The notes under the pieces were generated by a model. It ran no database searches. It saw only the letters and a program-made list of their open reading frames with translations, and was not told where the DNA came from. From an uncultured Sphingopyxis sp. (GTDB lineage: Bacteria > Pseudomonadota > Alphaproteobacteria > Sphingomonadales > Sphingomonadaceae), in contig CALMYE010000279.1 in assembly GCA_937873425.1 (NCBI GenBank), positions 1-64,000 on the forward strand: 64,000 bases of DNA, written 5' to 3'. Below, piece after piece: positions 34,531-42,359 of the stretch (position 1 is the stretch's first letter; every line of letters starts with the position of its first letter). The translations under genes and the position numbers were made by a program.

Positions 34531-35936
34531 TGGCGACCGTCACCGCCCCTCCTTCCGCCCCCGCGCGCATCGACCGCCCCGGCCTCGCCTGGGCGCTGTT
34601 CGAGGGCGGGCGCATTCCCTATGTCATCATGCTGTCGGTCGTCTTCATGCCCTATTTCGCCAAGACGGTCGTCGGCGACGCGGTGGCGGGACAGGCGGAG
34701 GTCGCCAATTTCGCCAAATATGCGGGGTTCGTCGCCGCCTGCACCGCGCCTTTGCTCGGCGCGTTGCTCGACCAGCGCGGGCGGCGCAAGCCGTGGATTG
34801 TCGCCTTCATGGCGGTGCTCGTGTCGGTCGTCGCGATGCTGTGGTTCGCCGAGCCGGACGCGGCGGGGCTGCCCGTGGCGACGATCGTCGTGCTGCTCGT
34901 GCTCGGCAAGCTCTTCTACACCTACACCGAAATGCTGCACAATTCGCTGCTCGCCGCGGCGGCGGCGGGCGGGTCGATGGCGCGGCTGTCGGGCCTGTCG
35001 ATCACGATCGGGGCGACCAGCGGTTTCCTGTTCCTGATCTTCATCCTGCTGACCATCGTGCTGCCGACGCAGGGCGGGGTGAGTTTCGTTCCCGCCGAGC
35101 CGCTGTTCGGACTCGACACCGAAAGCTATCAACATCTGCGCATCGTCCCGCTCTTCGCTGCGGCGCTGCTCGTCGCGGCGAGCCTGCCGCTGCTGCTCTT
35201 CGCCCGCGACTATCCGCCGACGCGAAAGAGCTGGGGCGCGTCCTTCGACGGCGCCTTCGCCTATCTTGGCGGGCTGGTCGGCCATTTGAAGGCGCGGCCC
35301 AACGCCGCGAAATTCCTGCTCGCGCGCATGGTCTATGCCGACGGCATCACCGCGACGTCGATCTTCACCGGCGTGCTCGCCGCCGGCGTGATGGGATGGA
35401 GCGCGACCGAGCTGCTGCTGCTCGGCATCGGCCAGCTCGCCGCGGCGGCGGCCGGCGCCCATGTCTTCGCCCGGCTCGACATGCGCGTCGGGTCGAAACG
35501 CGCGCTGCAGATCATGCTGACCGGCATGATCGTCGTACTGATCGCCGTCGTCGGCACCGCGCCCGACCGCATCGTCTTCGTTCCGCTGGGCGGCGAGGCG
35601 GCTGCCTTCTGGGACGGCCCCGCCTTTACCCGCGCTACCGACCTGATCTTCCTCGCCCTGCTGCTCGCCAAGACCGGTCTTGCCTCGGGCACCTCGGCGT
35701 CGAGCCGTGCGCTGCTCGGCGCGCTGAGCCCGGCGAGCGAGGCGGGCGCCTATTTCGGCCTCTATGCGATGGCCGGCACCGTCACCGCCTGGCTCGCCCC
35801 GCTCGCGATCGGCTGGGCGACACAGGCGACGGGTTCGCAACAAGCCGGCTTCGTGCCGGTCATCGTCCTGCTGGCCATCGGGCTGGCGTTGCTCGCGACG
35901 GTGAAGACCGCCGCGACCGCGGAGAAACATGCATGA
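34530..35936 (+). CDS. MFS transporter
   Basis: 468-aa inner-membrane transporter with about 12 hydrophobic segments. The loop between helices 2 and 3 carries DQRGRRKPWI, the major-facilitator signature. A long middle loop (FARDYPPTRKSWGASFDGAFAYLGG) separates the two halves. It resembles the Atg22/GPH-like branch of the superfamily. The ATG overlaps the esterase stop by one base and its end overlaps the ComA-like gene by 4 bp. It probably moves the hydrolysis product across the inner membrane. Confidence 0.85.
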   Translation: MATVTAPPSAPARIDRPGLAWALFEGGRIPYVIMLSVVFMPYFAKTVVGDAVAGQAEVANFAKYAGFVAACTAPLLGALLDQRGRRKPWIVAFMAVLVSVVAMLWFAEPDAAGLPVATIVVLLVLGKLFYTYTEMLHNSLLAAAAAGGSMARLSGLSITIGATSGFLFLIFILLTIVLPTQGGVSFVPAEPLFGLDTESYQHLRIVPLFAAALLVAASLPLLLFARDYPPTRKSWGASFDGAFAYLGGLVGHLKARPNAAKFLLARMVYADGITATSIFTGVLAAGVMGWSATELLLLGIGQLAAAAAGAHVFARLDMRVGSKRALQIMLTGMIVVLIAVVGTAPDRIVFVPLGGEAAAFWDGPAFTRATDLIFLALLLAKTGLASGTSASSRALLGALSPASEAGAYFGLYAMAGTVTAWLAPLAIGWATQATGSQQAGFVPVIVLLAIGLALLATVKTAATAEKHA

Positions 35937-36769
35937 ATATCGAACGACCCACCGACGAACAGCTGGCGATGGCCGACGCGGCGAAGGACCGCGCGTTCAG
36001 CGACATCTTCCCGATCGTCGAGCCCGCGCCCAAGCCGCGCGCGACCGGCCTGACCGAGATCCGCTCGCCCGCCTATTCGCTGCCGCAGCTTGCCGGCATC
36101 GTCGAGGCGCTCGGCGACTATATCGACAGCGTCAAATGGACCTGCGGCACCCAGCGGTTGCTGCCGCGCGCGCAGGTGAAGGCGATCAACGACTATCTGC
36201 ACGGACAGGGGATCGAGGTGTCCACCGGCGGGCTGATCGAGACGGTGCTGCCGCACGGCGAGGCGGCGGTCTATCGCTATCTCGAACAGTCGAAGGAACT
36301 GGGTTTCGACATCGTCGAACTGTCGTCGGCGATGGTGTCGATCTCGCTCGCCGACAAATGCAGCCTGGTCAAGGCGGTGAATGCGCTCGGCATGAAGGCG
36401 AAGCCCGAGGTCACCGGCTGGTCGCCCGGCGACCGCGGCCGGGTGAGCGCCGACAAGATGATCCGCGAGGCCGAGGCGGTGATCGAGGCGGGCGCCTGGA
36501 CCGTGATGATCGAGGAGGACGGCATCTTCTCGAGCGGCAACGACGCCAATGCGGCGCGCGACTGGAACCTCGACGTCGTCTGGCGCCTCGCCTCGCGCAT
36601 TCCCGACGAGAAACTCTATTGGGAGGCGAGCTCGGTGAGCATCATCCGCTGGCTGCTCAACAGCTTCGGTCCCGCAGTCAACATCTTCAGCGGCGCGGAC
36701 GAACTCGGCTATATCGCCGCCTTCCGCTCGGGCACCTTCGCGATGACCATATCGGCCTTCAAGGGCTGA
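35933..36769 (+). CDS. ComA (phosphosulfolactate synthase) family protein
   Basis: 278-aa TIM-barrel protein of the ComA family, whose founding member adds sulfite to phosphoenolpyruvate in coenzyme M synthesis. Blocks visible: DYIDSVKWTCGTQRLLPRAQVKAINDYLHGQGIEVSTGG, GFDIVELSSAMVSI, EVTGWSPGDRGR and ARDWNLDVVWRLA. In plants and bacteria some relatives are called heat-stress or uncharacterised. It overlaps the MFS gene by 4 bp and so belongs to the ester locus. Whether it uses sulfite here or another nucleophile is unknown. Confidence 0.8.
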   Translation: MNIERPTDEQLAMADAAKDRAFSDIFPIVEPAPKPRATGLTEIRSPAYSLPQLAGIVEALGDYIDSVKWTCGTQRLLPRAQVKAINDYLHGQGIEVSTGGLIETVLPHGEAAVYRYLEQSKELGFDIVELSSAMVSISLADKCSLVKAVNALGMKAKPEVTGWSPGDRGRVSADKMIREAEAVIEAGAWTVMIEEDGIFSSGNDANAARDWNLDVVWRLASRIPDEKLYWEASSVSIIRWLLNSFGPAVNIFSGADELGYIAAFRSGTFAMTISAFKG

Positions 36770-36772
36770 GCG

Positions 36773-37156
36773 TCAGACCAGCCTCGTGTCGATCTGCAGG
36801 CCGCCCTTCAGCGTCAGCGTGACCGGCGTGCGCTCGGCGATGTCGGCGAGGCGCGCGGCCTGTTCGTCGTCGAGGCCCGCGATCTTCAGCGTGCGGTCGA
36901 TGCGGCGGTCGGGATGCTGGCCCGACAGGCGCAGGCCGACCTCGACCGATATGAGCGGCCACTCCTTGCGGTCGGCATACATGCGCAGCGTGATCGCGGT
37001 GCAGGCGCCGAGGCTGGCGAGCAGCAGGTCATAGGGCGCAGGACCGGTCGCGCCGCCGCCGAGCGCGGGCGGTTCGTCGGCGACGAGGCTGTGGCCGCCG
37101 ACCTCTATCTCGGTGCGATAGCGATCCTTGCCGATGGTGGCGGTGCCGTGGGCCAT
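36773..37156 (-). CDS. OsmC family protein lacking the second cysteine
   Basis: 127-aa protein of the OsmC/Ohr superfamily, usually thiol peroxidases acting on organic hydroperoxides. Family blocks: LVADEPPALGGGATGPAPYDLLLASLGACTAITLRMYADRK and WPLISVEV. The Cys in GACT is present. The second family cysteine, normally in RCPVxxTL, is Thr (RTPVTLTL), so the usual two-cysteine chemistry cannot work. Its stop is 3 bp from the convergent ComA-like stop. It is 21 bp downstream of the epoxide-hydrolase-like gene on the same strand. Confidence 0.85.
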   Translation of the reverse strand: MAHGTATIGKDRYRTEIEVGGHSLVADEPPALGGGATGPAPYDLLLASLGACTAITLRMYADRKEWPLISVEVGLRLSGQHPDRRIDRTLKIAGLDDEQAARLADIAERTPVTLTLKGGLQIDTRLV

Positions 37157-37177
37157 GCGAGTCTCTCCCGAGATAGG

Positions 37178-38152
37178 TCAGGCGGGGATGGTGCGCCGGA
37201 GCCACGGAATGAGCAAGGCTTCGACCTCGGCGGCGCGCTCGGCCTGCGTCCAGTGGCCGCAGCCGGCGAGCATATGCGCTTCGAGGTCGGGGACGACTTC
37301 GCGCATCAGCGGGATCGGGTCGGCGGTGCCGAGCACCAGCGCGGGGTCACTGCTGCCGCCGACGAACAGCGCGGGGCGGCGGATGACGGGATCGAAACCG
37401 CCCGCCCATTCGAAATCGCGGCCATGGTTGCGGTAGCGGTTGAGCGCGCCTGCAAACCCCGTGCGTGCGAAGGTCGCGGCGGCGTGGTCGAAATAGCCGG
37501 GCTCGAGCCATGACGGGATGGCATCGGGGAAGCGCAGCCCGTCGAGCAGCTTCGCGCCGTGCGGCTTGTCGTTCGGCCAGTCGCCCGGCGCCGCATCGCC
37601 CGAGATGCAATGATAGAAGGCGCGCAGGAACAGCGCGGGATCGGCCTCCAGTTCGGCCTCGGCGACGCCGGGCTCCTGAAAATAGGCCTGATAGAAGAAG
37701 CGGCCCTTGTCGGTGAAGCGCCGCGTGAAGATCGCGTCGAAGGGCGCGGCGGCACGGCCGAGCCACGGGATCGACAGTGCGGCGACCGCCCCGAAGCGGT
37801 CGGGCCGCGCCATGATCGCGTTCCAGACGATCGAGGCGCCCCAGTCGTGGCCGACCAGCGTGACCGGGGCATCCAGCGCGAGCGCATCGGCGACCGCGAC
37901 GAGATCGGCGACGATCGCCTCCATGCGGTAGTCCGCGACCGCTGCGGGCCGGTCGCTGTCGCCATAGCCGCGCACGTCGATCGCGCAGGCGGCGTAGCCC
38001 GCATCGGCGACGGCGGCGGCAAGGCGGTTCCACGACTGGCGCAGTTCGGGAAAGCCGTGGACGAAGAGCACGAGCGGGCCTGAGCCGCGCACGTCGGCGG
38101 CGATGCGGACGCCGTCGGGGGCGGTGACATATTGAAGGTGGGAGTTCGTCAT
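37178..38152 (-). CDS. Alpha/beta hydrolase, epoxide hydrolase-like
   Basis: 324 aa. Blocks of the epoxide hydrolase/haloalkane dehalogenase group: LFVHGFPELRQSWN (HGFP oxyanion region), AIDVRGYGDSDRP and VTLVGHDWGASIVW with Asp nucleophile in GHDWG, which marks epoxide hydrolases rather than serine esterases. The C-terminal GCGHWTQAERAAEVEALLIPWL holds the catalytic His, as usual. ATG 38152 was chosen; the reading to 38221 runs into a repeat. It is upstream of the OsmC-like gene, probably one operon. Confidence 0.88.
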   Translation of the reverse strand: MTNSHLQYVTAPDGVRIAADVRGSGPLVLFVHGFPELRQSWNRLAAAVADAGYAACAIDVRGYGDSDRPAAVADYRMEAIVADLVAVADALALDAPVTLVGHDWGASIVWNAIMARPDRFGAVAALSIPWLGRAAAPFDAIFTRRFTDKGRFFYQAYFQEPGVAEAELEADPALFLRAFYHCISGDAAPGDWPNDKPHGAKLLDGLRFPDAIPSWLEPGYFDHAAATFARTGFAGALNRYRNHGRDFEWAGGFDPVIRRPALFVGGSSDPALVLGTADPIPLMREVVPDLEAHMLAGCGHWTQAERAAEVEALLIPWLRRTIPA

Positions 38153-38175
38153 GCTTCCATTTGCCCAAATTCGCC

Positions 38176-38258
38176 CGTCATTGCGAGCGGAGCGAAGCAA
38201 TCCAGAGCGGCTTACGCCCACTCTGGATTGCTTCGTTGCTTCGCTCCTCGCAATGACG
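38176..38258. repeat. Palindromic repeat (CGTCATTGCGAG family)
   Basis: Arms begin CGTCATTGCGAGCGGAGC and end CTCGCAATGACG; the interior halves CAATCCAGAG / CTCTGGATTG also pair. A dispersed intergenic hairpin element common in alphaproteobacteria. It lies between the DUF2236 gene and the epoxide-hydrolase-like gene on the same strand. Confidence 0.8.
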
Positions 38259-38278
38259 GCGACGTTGAACGGGCCTGC

Positions 38279-39136
38279 TTACCGCCACGCGGTATCGCCG
38301 GGAAGGCCGAGGCGCAAGGCGGCCTGCCAGGCGGGCGCCGCCGGGTCCCTGCGCCGGTCGGCGAGCTTCGCCATCGCCTTGACCATGATGCGGTCGCGGC
38401 GGCGCAGGTCATGCTCCCGCCCGAGGTCGAGCCGTTCGCGCACCACCGGCGGGAGCAGCGACACCGCCGCGCGCGCGAGCGCCTGATGCAGGAAGCGCGG
38501 GACCGACGGCGCGGCGCGGCCCGAGCGGATGATGTCGAGGAATTCGCCGTTGATCGGATGCGGCTCGAAGCGCGGCAGCAACTCCTCCATCATCGCCAGG
38601 AACTCGGCTTCGGACTTCGGCGTGCGCGTCACCCCGTACAGCTCCGCGACCGGTTCGCCCTCGGCCCAGAAGCGTGTCCGGTCGGCGGCGGACAGGGGCG
38701 TCACGAAGCGGTGATAGGCGGTGAGGAATCCATATTGCGCAGTCGCATAGACCCAGTTGAGCAGTTCGGGGTCGAGCGCATGATACGCCTCGCCCTTCGG
38801 CGTCTCGCCCGAAACCTTCGCGTGCATGCGGTTCACCCCGCCGATCACCCGCCGCGCGGCGCTTGCCGGGCCATAGACGCCGACCATCGCCGCCATGCCG
38901 GTGCGCTGCGAGCGGCCGATCGGATCGACCTTGTAGATCGAATGGTCCCACACGCCCGACCGGATGCGCGCGTCGGCGAATTCGAGCAGCACCGCCGCGA
39001 CTCCGCCGATTGCCATCGCGACCGGATTCTTGAAGATGCGCCAGTGGATCGAATCGGGCGCGAGCAGCGCCGACTCGCCCGCGGGTTTGGAAAAGTCGAT
39101 CGCCATCGCGGGCGGGCTGGTCGTCATGCGGTTCAT
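38279..39136 (-). CDS. DUF2236 / MpaB-like oxygenase family protein
   Basis: 285 aa. DUF2236 proteins are related to the latex-clearing and MpaB haem oxygenases. Family blocks: SIHWRIFKNPVAMAIGGVAAVLLEFADARI, VWDHSIYKVDPIGRSQRT, ARRVIGGVNRMHAKVSG, LLNWVYATAQYGFLTAYHRFVTPLSAAD. In many members the last block reads WVHAT; here His is replaced by Tyr, so haem ligation may differ. ATG 39136 is chosen because AAAGGA lies about 10 nt before it. It is divergent from an acyl-CoA dehydrogenase, sharing the TTATCA-N4-TGATAA operator at 39180. Confidence 0.8.
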   Translation of the reverse strand: MNRMTTSPPAMAIDFSKPAGESALLAPDSIHWRIFKNPVAMAIGGVAAVLLEFADARIRSGVWDHSIYKVDPIGRSQRTGMAAMVGVYGPASAARRVIGGVNRMHAKVSGETPKGEAYHALDPELLNWVYATAQYGFLTAYHRFVTPLSAADRTRFWAEGEPVAELYGVTRTPKSEAEFLAMMEELLPRFEPHPINGEFLDIIRSGRAAPSVPRFLHQALARAAVSLLPPVVRERLDLGREHDLRRRDRIMVKAMAKLADRRRDPAAPAWQAALRLGLPGDTAWR

Positions 39137-39179
39137 CGGTCTGGCCGGTCCTTTGCGATTGACCTCGTCGGCGAATTTG

Positions 39180-39195
39180 TTATCAGATGTGATAA
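39180..39195. promoter_or_regulatory. TTATCA-N4-TGATAA operator (site 1)
   Basis: Perfect palindrome TTATCA-GATG-TGATAA between the divergent DUF2236 and acyl-CoA dehydrogenase genes, 20 bp before the latter's ATG. GATAAT in its right half resembles a -10 hexamer. Identical half-sites and spacing occur at 41594 and 42323. Confidence 0.8.
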
Positions 39196-39215
39196 TAGGA
39201 TGCAATGGAGCGAGC

Positions 39216-40427
39216 ATGAACCTCGACTGGAGCCCGGAGGAAGAGGCGTTCGCGGCGGAAATGCGCGACCTGCTCGCGCGCGAGCTGACGCCGGAACTGC
39301 GCGCGGGCGCGGCGCTCGCGACCAGCGTCTATCCCGACCATCGCGTGTCGATGGACTGGCAGGCGCGGCTGCATGCGCAGGGGCTCGCCGCTCCGCACTG
39401 GCCGCCCGAGCATGGCGGGCACGACTGGACGCCCGCGCAATTCTACCTCTACGCCCGCGAACGCGCGCGCGCCGGGGCGCCGTCGATCGCGCCGATGGGC
39501 ATCCACATGGTCGCGCATGTCATCGCGGCCTTCGGCACCGACGCACAAAAGGACTGGTTCCTGCCGCGCATCCTCTCGGGCGAAATCTTCTTCTGCCAGG
39601 GCTATTCGGAGCCCGGCGCGGGATCGGACCTCGCGGCGCTGCAGATGAGCGCGGTGCCCGACGGCGACGATTATGTCCTGAACGGGTCGAAGATCTGGAC
39701 GACGCACGCGGGCGAGGCGAACTGGATCTTCTGCCTCGTGCGCACGTCGAAGCACGAGCGGCCGCAGCAGGGCATCACCTTCCTGCTGGTGCCGATGGAC
39801 CAGCCGGGGGTGACGGTGCGCCCGCTGACGATGATCTCGGGCGAGACGATCCAGGCCGAGATATTCTTCGACGATGCGCGCTCGGCGAAGGCGAATGTGA
39901 TCGGCGAGGTCGATCGGGGCTGGACGGTGGCCAAATATCTGCTCGAATTCGAACGCGGCGGGGCGGCGCACGCCCCGGCGCTCGCGATGCGCGTCGATGC
40001 GCTCGCGCGGCGGGCGCAGGCGACGATGGCGGGTGATCCCGTCTTCGCGCACAAGCTCGCCAAGGCGCGCATCCGCGTCGACATATTGGAGATGATCGAA
40101 CTCAAGCTGCTCTCGGGCGCGGGGCAGGGCGAAAGCGTCGGTGTCATGGCGTCGATGCTCAAGATCATGGTGACCGAACTCGCGCAGCACGTCACCGAAC
40201 TCGCCTGTGAGGCGGCGGGGCCGGCGGGACTCGCCTTCCAGCCGCATGCCGGCATGCCGGGCGCCGCGGTCCCTGCGCATCCCCCGCCCGCCGACGGCCA
40301 TGTCACCGGCGCGCCGTGGCAGGCGATCGCGCCGCTGCGCTATTTCAACGAGCGCGCGGGGTCGATCTATGCCGGATCGAACGAGATCCAGCGGAACATA
40401 TTGGCGAAGGCGGTGCTGGGGCTGTGA
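39216..40427 (+). CDS. Acyl-CoA dehydrogenase (first of pair)
   Basis: FAD enzyme of 403 aa that introduces a 2,3-double bond in acyl-CoA. Blocks: FCQGYSEPGAGSDLAALQM (flavin/substrate region), NGSKIWTTHAGEANWIFCLVRT, RPLTMISGETIQAEIFFDDAR, and C-terminal RYFNERAGSIYAGSNEIQRNILAK. A candidate catalytic Glu lies in LLEFERGG. It faces the second, divergent-sequence acyl-CoA dehydrogenase tail to tail; such pairs often form alpha-beta enzymes acting on bulky side chains such as those of steroids. The TetR-type operator overlaps its promoter. Confidence 0.9.
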   Translation: MNLDWSPEEEAFAAEMRDLLARELTPELRAGAALATSVYPDHRVSMDWQARLHAQGLAAPHWPPEHGGHDWTPAQFYLYARERARAGAPSIAPMGIHMVAHVIAAFGTDAQKDWFLPRILSGEIFFCQGYSEPGAGSDLAALQMSAVPDGDDYVLNGSKIWTTHAGEANWIFCLVRTSKHERPQQGITFLLVPMDQPGVTVRPLTMISGETIQAEIFFDDARSAKANVIGEVDRGWTVAKYLLEFERGGAAHAPALAMRVDALARRAQATMAGDPVFAHKLAKARIRVDILEMIELKLLSGAGQGESVGVMASMLKIMVTELAQHVTELACEAAGPAGLAFQPHAGMPGAAVPAHPPPADGHVTGAPWQAIAPLRYFNERAGSIYAGSNEIQRNILAKAVLGL

Positions 40428-40467
40428 CCCATGATCCGGCCCGCCGCTGCGCGGCCGTGAGGATCGA

Positions 40468-41565
40468 TCAGGCCGCCCCGGCCATTCCCGCCGCATAGCG
40501 CCCGACATGGAAATCCACGGTCCCCAGCTTCTGCTCGATCGCCGTCGCGCGCCGGAAAAAGGGGCCGACGCGCAGTTCCTCGGTCATGCCCATCGCGCCG
40601 TGGAGCTGGACCGCTTCCTGCCCGATCCGGCGCAGCGCTTCGCCGACGGTCGCCTTGGCGGCGGCGGTCGCCTGCGCGTCGCCGGGCTTCAGCGCCGCCA
40701 GCATCGCCGCGGCGCCGATCTGCTCGCGCAGCAGCAGCATGTCGACCATTCGGTGCTGCAGCGCCTGGAAGGAGGAGAGGGTCGCGCCGAACTGCCTGCG
40801 CTGCTTCGTATAGAGCAAGGTGTCGTCGAGCAGCACCCGCGCGATCCCCGCCGCCTCGGCGGCGAGCGCCGCGATGGCGGCGTCGACCGCCGCCTGGAGC
40901 GCGGCTTCGCTATCCTGTCCGCGCCCGACCTCGGCCGCCGCATCGACCCACAGCCCGCCCAGGTCTAGGTCGGCGGCGGGCGTGTCGTCGATCAGCAGAT
41001 AGGGATGCAGCCGCCCGGCAAGCGCGGCGGACGGCAGCAGGAAGAGGCGGAGCACCCCCTCGCCGTCGCGGGCAGGCACGACGACATGGCCGGCTTCGGC
41101 CGCGAAAGGCACGGCGATCTTGCGGCCGGTCAGCGTCCAGCCGTCGGGATCGGCCGCCGCGCGCGCGTCGATCGCGCCGATGTCGCCGCGTGTCGCATCT
41201 TCTTCGATCGCGGTGACGATCAGCGTCTCGCCGCGCGCGATCGCCGCCGCGCGGGTCGTTTCGCCGAGCGCGAGCAGCAGTTCGGCGGTCAGGATGTGGC
41301 AGTCGATATAGGGCGTCACCGCGAGCGCGGCGCCGAGTTCCCCGGCGACGATCATCGCCGCGACGCGGCCGCCGCCGAAGCCGCCGATCCGCTCGGGCAG
41401 CGCCGCCGCGCCGACGCCGATCGCCGCGTCGGCCTCGCGCCACAGCGCGAGATGCGCATCGGCGGTGCACATCGCCCGGCGCTTCTCGAACGGCAATCGC
41501 TGCGTCAGGAACCGCGCGAGCGCATCGCGCAGCATTCGCTGGTCATCGTCATATTCGAGGTTCAT
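40468..41565 (-). CDS. Acyl-CoA dehydrogenase (second of pair)
   Basis: 365 aa, shorter than the classic family. N-terminal half (YDDDQRMLRDALARFLTQRLPFEKR, GFGGGRVAAMIVAGELGAALAVTPY) and C-terminal half (AAGIARVLLDDTLLYTKQRRQFGATLSSFQALQHRMVDM, QEAVQLHGAMGMTEELRVG) are typical of the short partner subunit in paired acyl-CoA dehydrogenases. The usual C-terminal GT/SNEIQ block is absent. The start is 28 bp from the operator at 41594, which overlaps the 3' end of tetR. Confidence 0.87.
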   Translation of the reverse strand: MNLEYDDDQRMLRDALARFLTQRLPFEKRRAMCTADAHLALWREADAAIGVGAAALPERIGGFGGGRVAAMIVAGELGAALAVTPYIDCHILTAELLLALGETTRAAAIARGETLIVTAIEEDATRGDIGAIDARAAADPDGWTLTGRKIAVPFAAEAGHVVVPARDGEGVLRLFLLPSAALAGRLHPYLLIDDTPAADLDLGGLWVDAAAEVGRGQDSEAALQAAVDAAIAALAAEAAGIARVLLDDTLLYTKQRRQFGATLSSFQALQHRMVDMLLLREQIGAAAMLAALKPGDAQATAAAKATVGEALRRIGQEAVQLHGAMGMTEELRVGPFFRRATAIEQKLGTVDFHVGRYAAGMAGAA

Positions 41566-41593
41566 GCCCCGGCTATGCGCGCGGGGAGGCAAT

Positions 41594-41609
41594 TTATCAA
41601 GTCTGATAA
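41594..41609. promoter_or_regulatory. TTATCA-N4-TGATAA operator (site 2), overlapping the tetR stop
   Basis: Perfect palindrome TTATCA-AGTC-TGATAA. The TGA stop codon of tetR (41597-41599, minus strand) is within it, so the same bases end tetR and control the next gene. Read on the minus strand, GATAAA at its edge fits a -10 hexamer for the acyl-CoA dehydrogenase 28 bp downstream. Confidence 0.8.
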
Positions 41610-42244
41610 TTTCTGACGAGGCCCGCGAGCAGCGTCTCGACCGTATGCGCGCGGTAGCGGGCGTGGAGATCGTCGTCGGCATAGGGCTTGCCGTTGAACA
41701 CGACCTGCAGCGTCAGCCGGTTCGCATAGAGGCCGTCGGCCGCGCCGATGGTGTTGAAATAGAAGAGCTTGGGGTCGACGGGGTGGAACTCGCCCGCGGC
41801 GATGCCCTCCTCGATCATCCGCGCCTGTGCGCCGGCGATCTTGGACAGGAGCTCGTCGCCGATATGGCGCACGCGCTCGGGCTCGGCGTCGCGGACCATA
41901 TACTGGATCAGGCGGTTGAGATAGGGGATGCGGTAATAGGTGTCGAGGATGCCCTCCAGATGGATGCGCATCCGCTCCGTCGGGGTGACGTCGAGCCGGA
42001 ACAGCGCGTCGAGCTGGTGGATCGCGCGGATGACGTCGCGGTCGAGCAGCGCGGCGAGCATCCCTTCCTTGTCGCCGAAATAATAGCGGATCATGCCGTG
42101 GTTGACCCCGGCGCGCGCGGCGATCTCGACGATGCCGATGTCGATCTTGTCCTGGTCGCGCATCAGCGCGCTCGCCGCGTCGAGCAGCGCGTCGCGGATC
42201 GCTCCGCGCGTCCTGGTTTCGGTCTTTTCGCTTCGCGTCGCCAT
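41597..42244 (-). CDS. TetR family transcriptional regulator (second)
   Basis: 215 aa. HTH region: GAIRDALLDAASALMRDQDKIDIGIVEIAARAGVNHGMIRYYFGDKEGMLAALL. The C-terminal region is a helical ligand-binding domain with aromatic residues (LDTYYRIPYLNRLIQYMV). ATG 42244 gives the best spacing to AGGAG; 42247 is an alternative. It lies between the acyl-CoA dehydrogenase and a TonB receptor; palindromes TTATCA-N4-TGATAA at both sides and at 39180 make it the likely repressor of all three promoters. The inducer is probably the imported compound or its CoA ester. Confidence 0.88.
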   Translation of the reverse strand: MATRSEKTETRTRGAIRDALLDAASALMRDQDKIDIGIVEIAARAGVNHGMIRYYFGDKEGMLAALLDRDVIRAIHQLDALFRLDVTPTERMRIHLEGILDTYYRIPYLNRLIQYMVRDAEPERVRHIGDELLSKIAGAQARMIEEGIAAGEFHPVDPKLFYFNTIGAADGLYANRLTLQVVFNGKPYADDDLHARYRAHTVETLLAGLVRNYQT

Positions 42245-42302
42245 CATCGCTCCTCGCGCCCGCCAGACCATTGTTGCCCGCAAAATGCAAATGCTGGTTG
42301 CA

Positions 42303-42338
42303 TTATCTATCATGATTGATAATTATCAATGATGATAA
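42303..42338. promoter_or_regulatory. Compound operator upstream of TonB receptor and tetR (site 3)
   Basis: It ends with the perfect palindrome TTATCA-ATGA-TGATAA at 42323-42338. It also holds TTGATAATTATCAA (42316-42329) and TTATC...GATAA (42303-42322), so several half-sites overlap. GATAAA follows as a possible -10 for the receptor gene, 21 bp before its ATG; the other side serves tetR. Confidence 0.75.
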
Positions 42339-42359
42339 ATAGCATCAGGGAGATGGACG

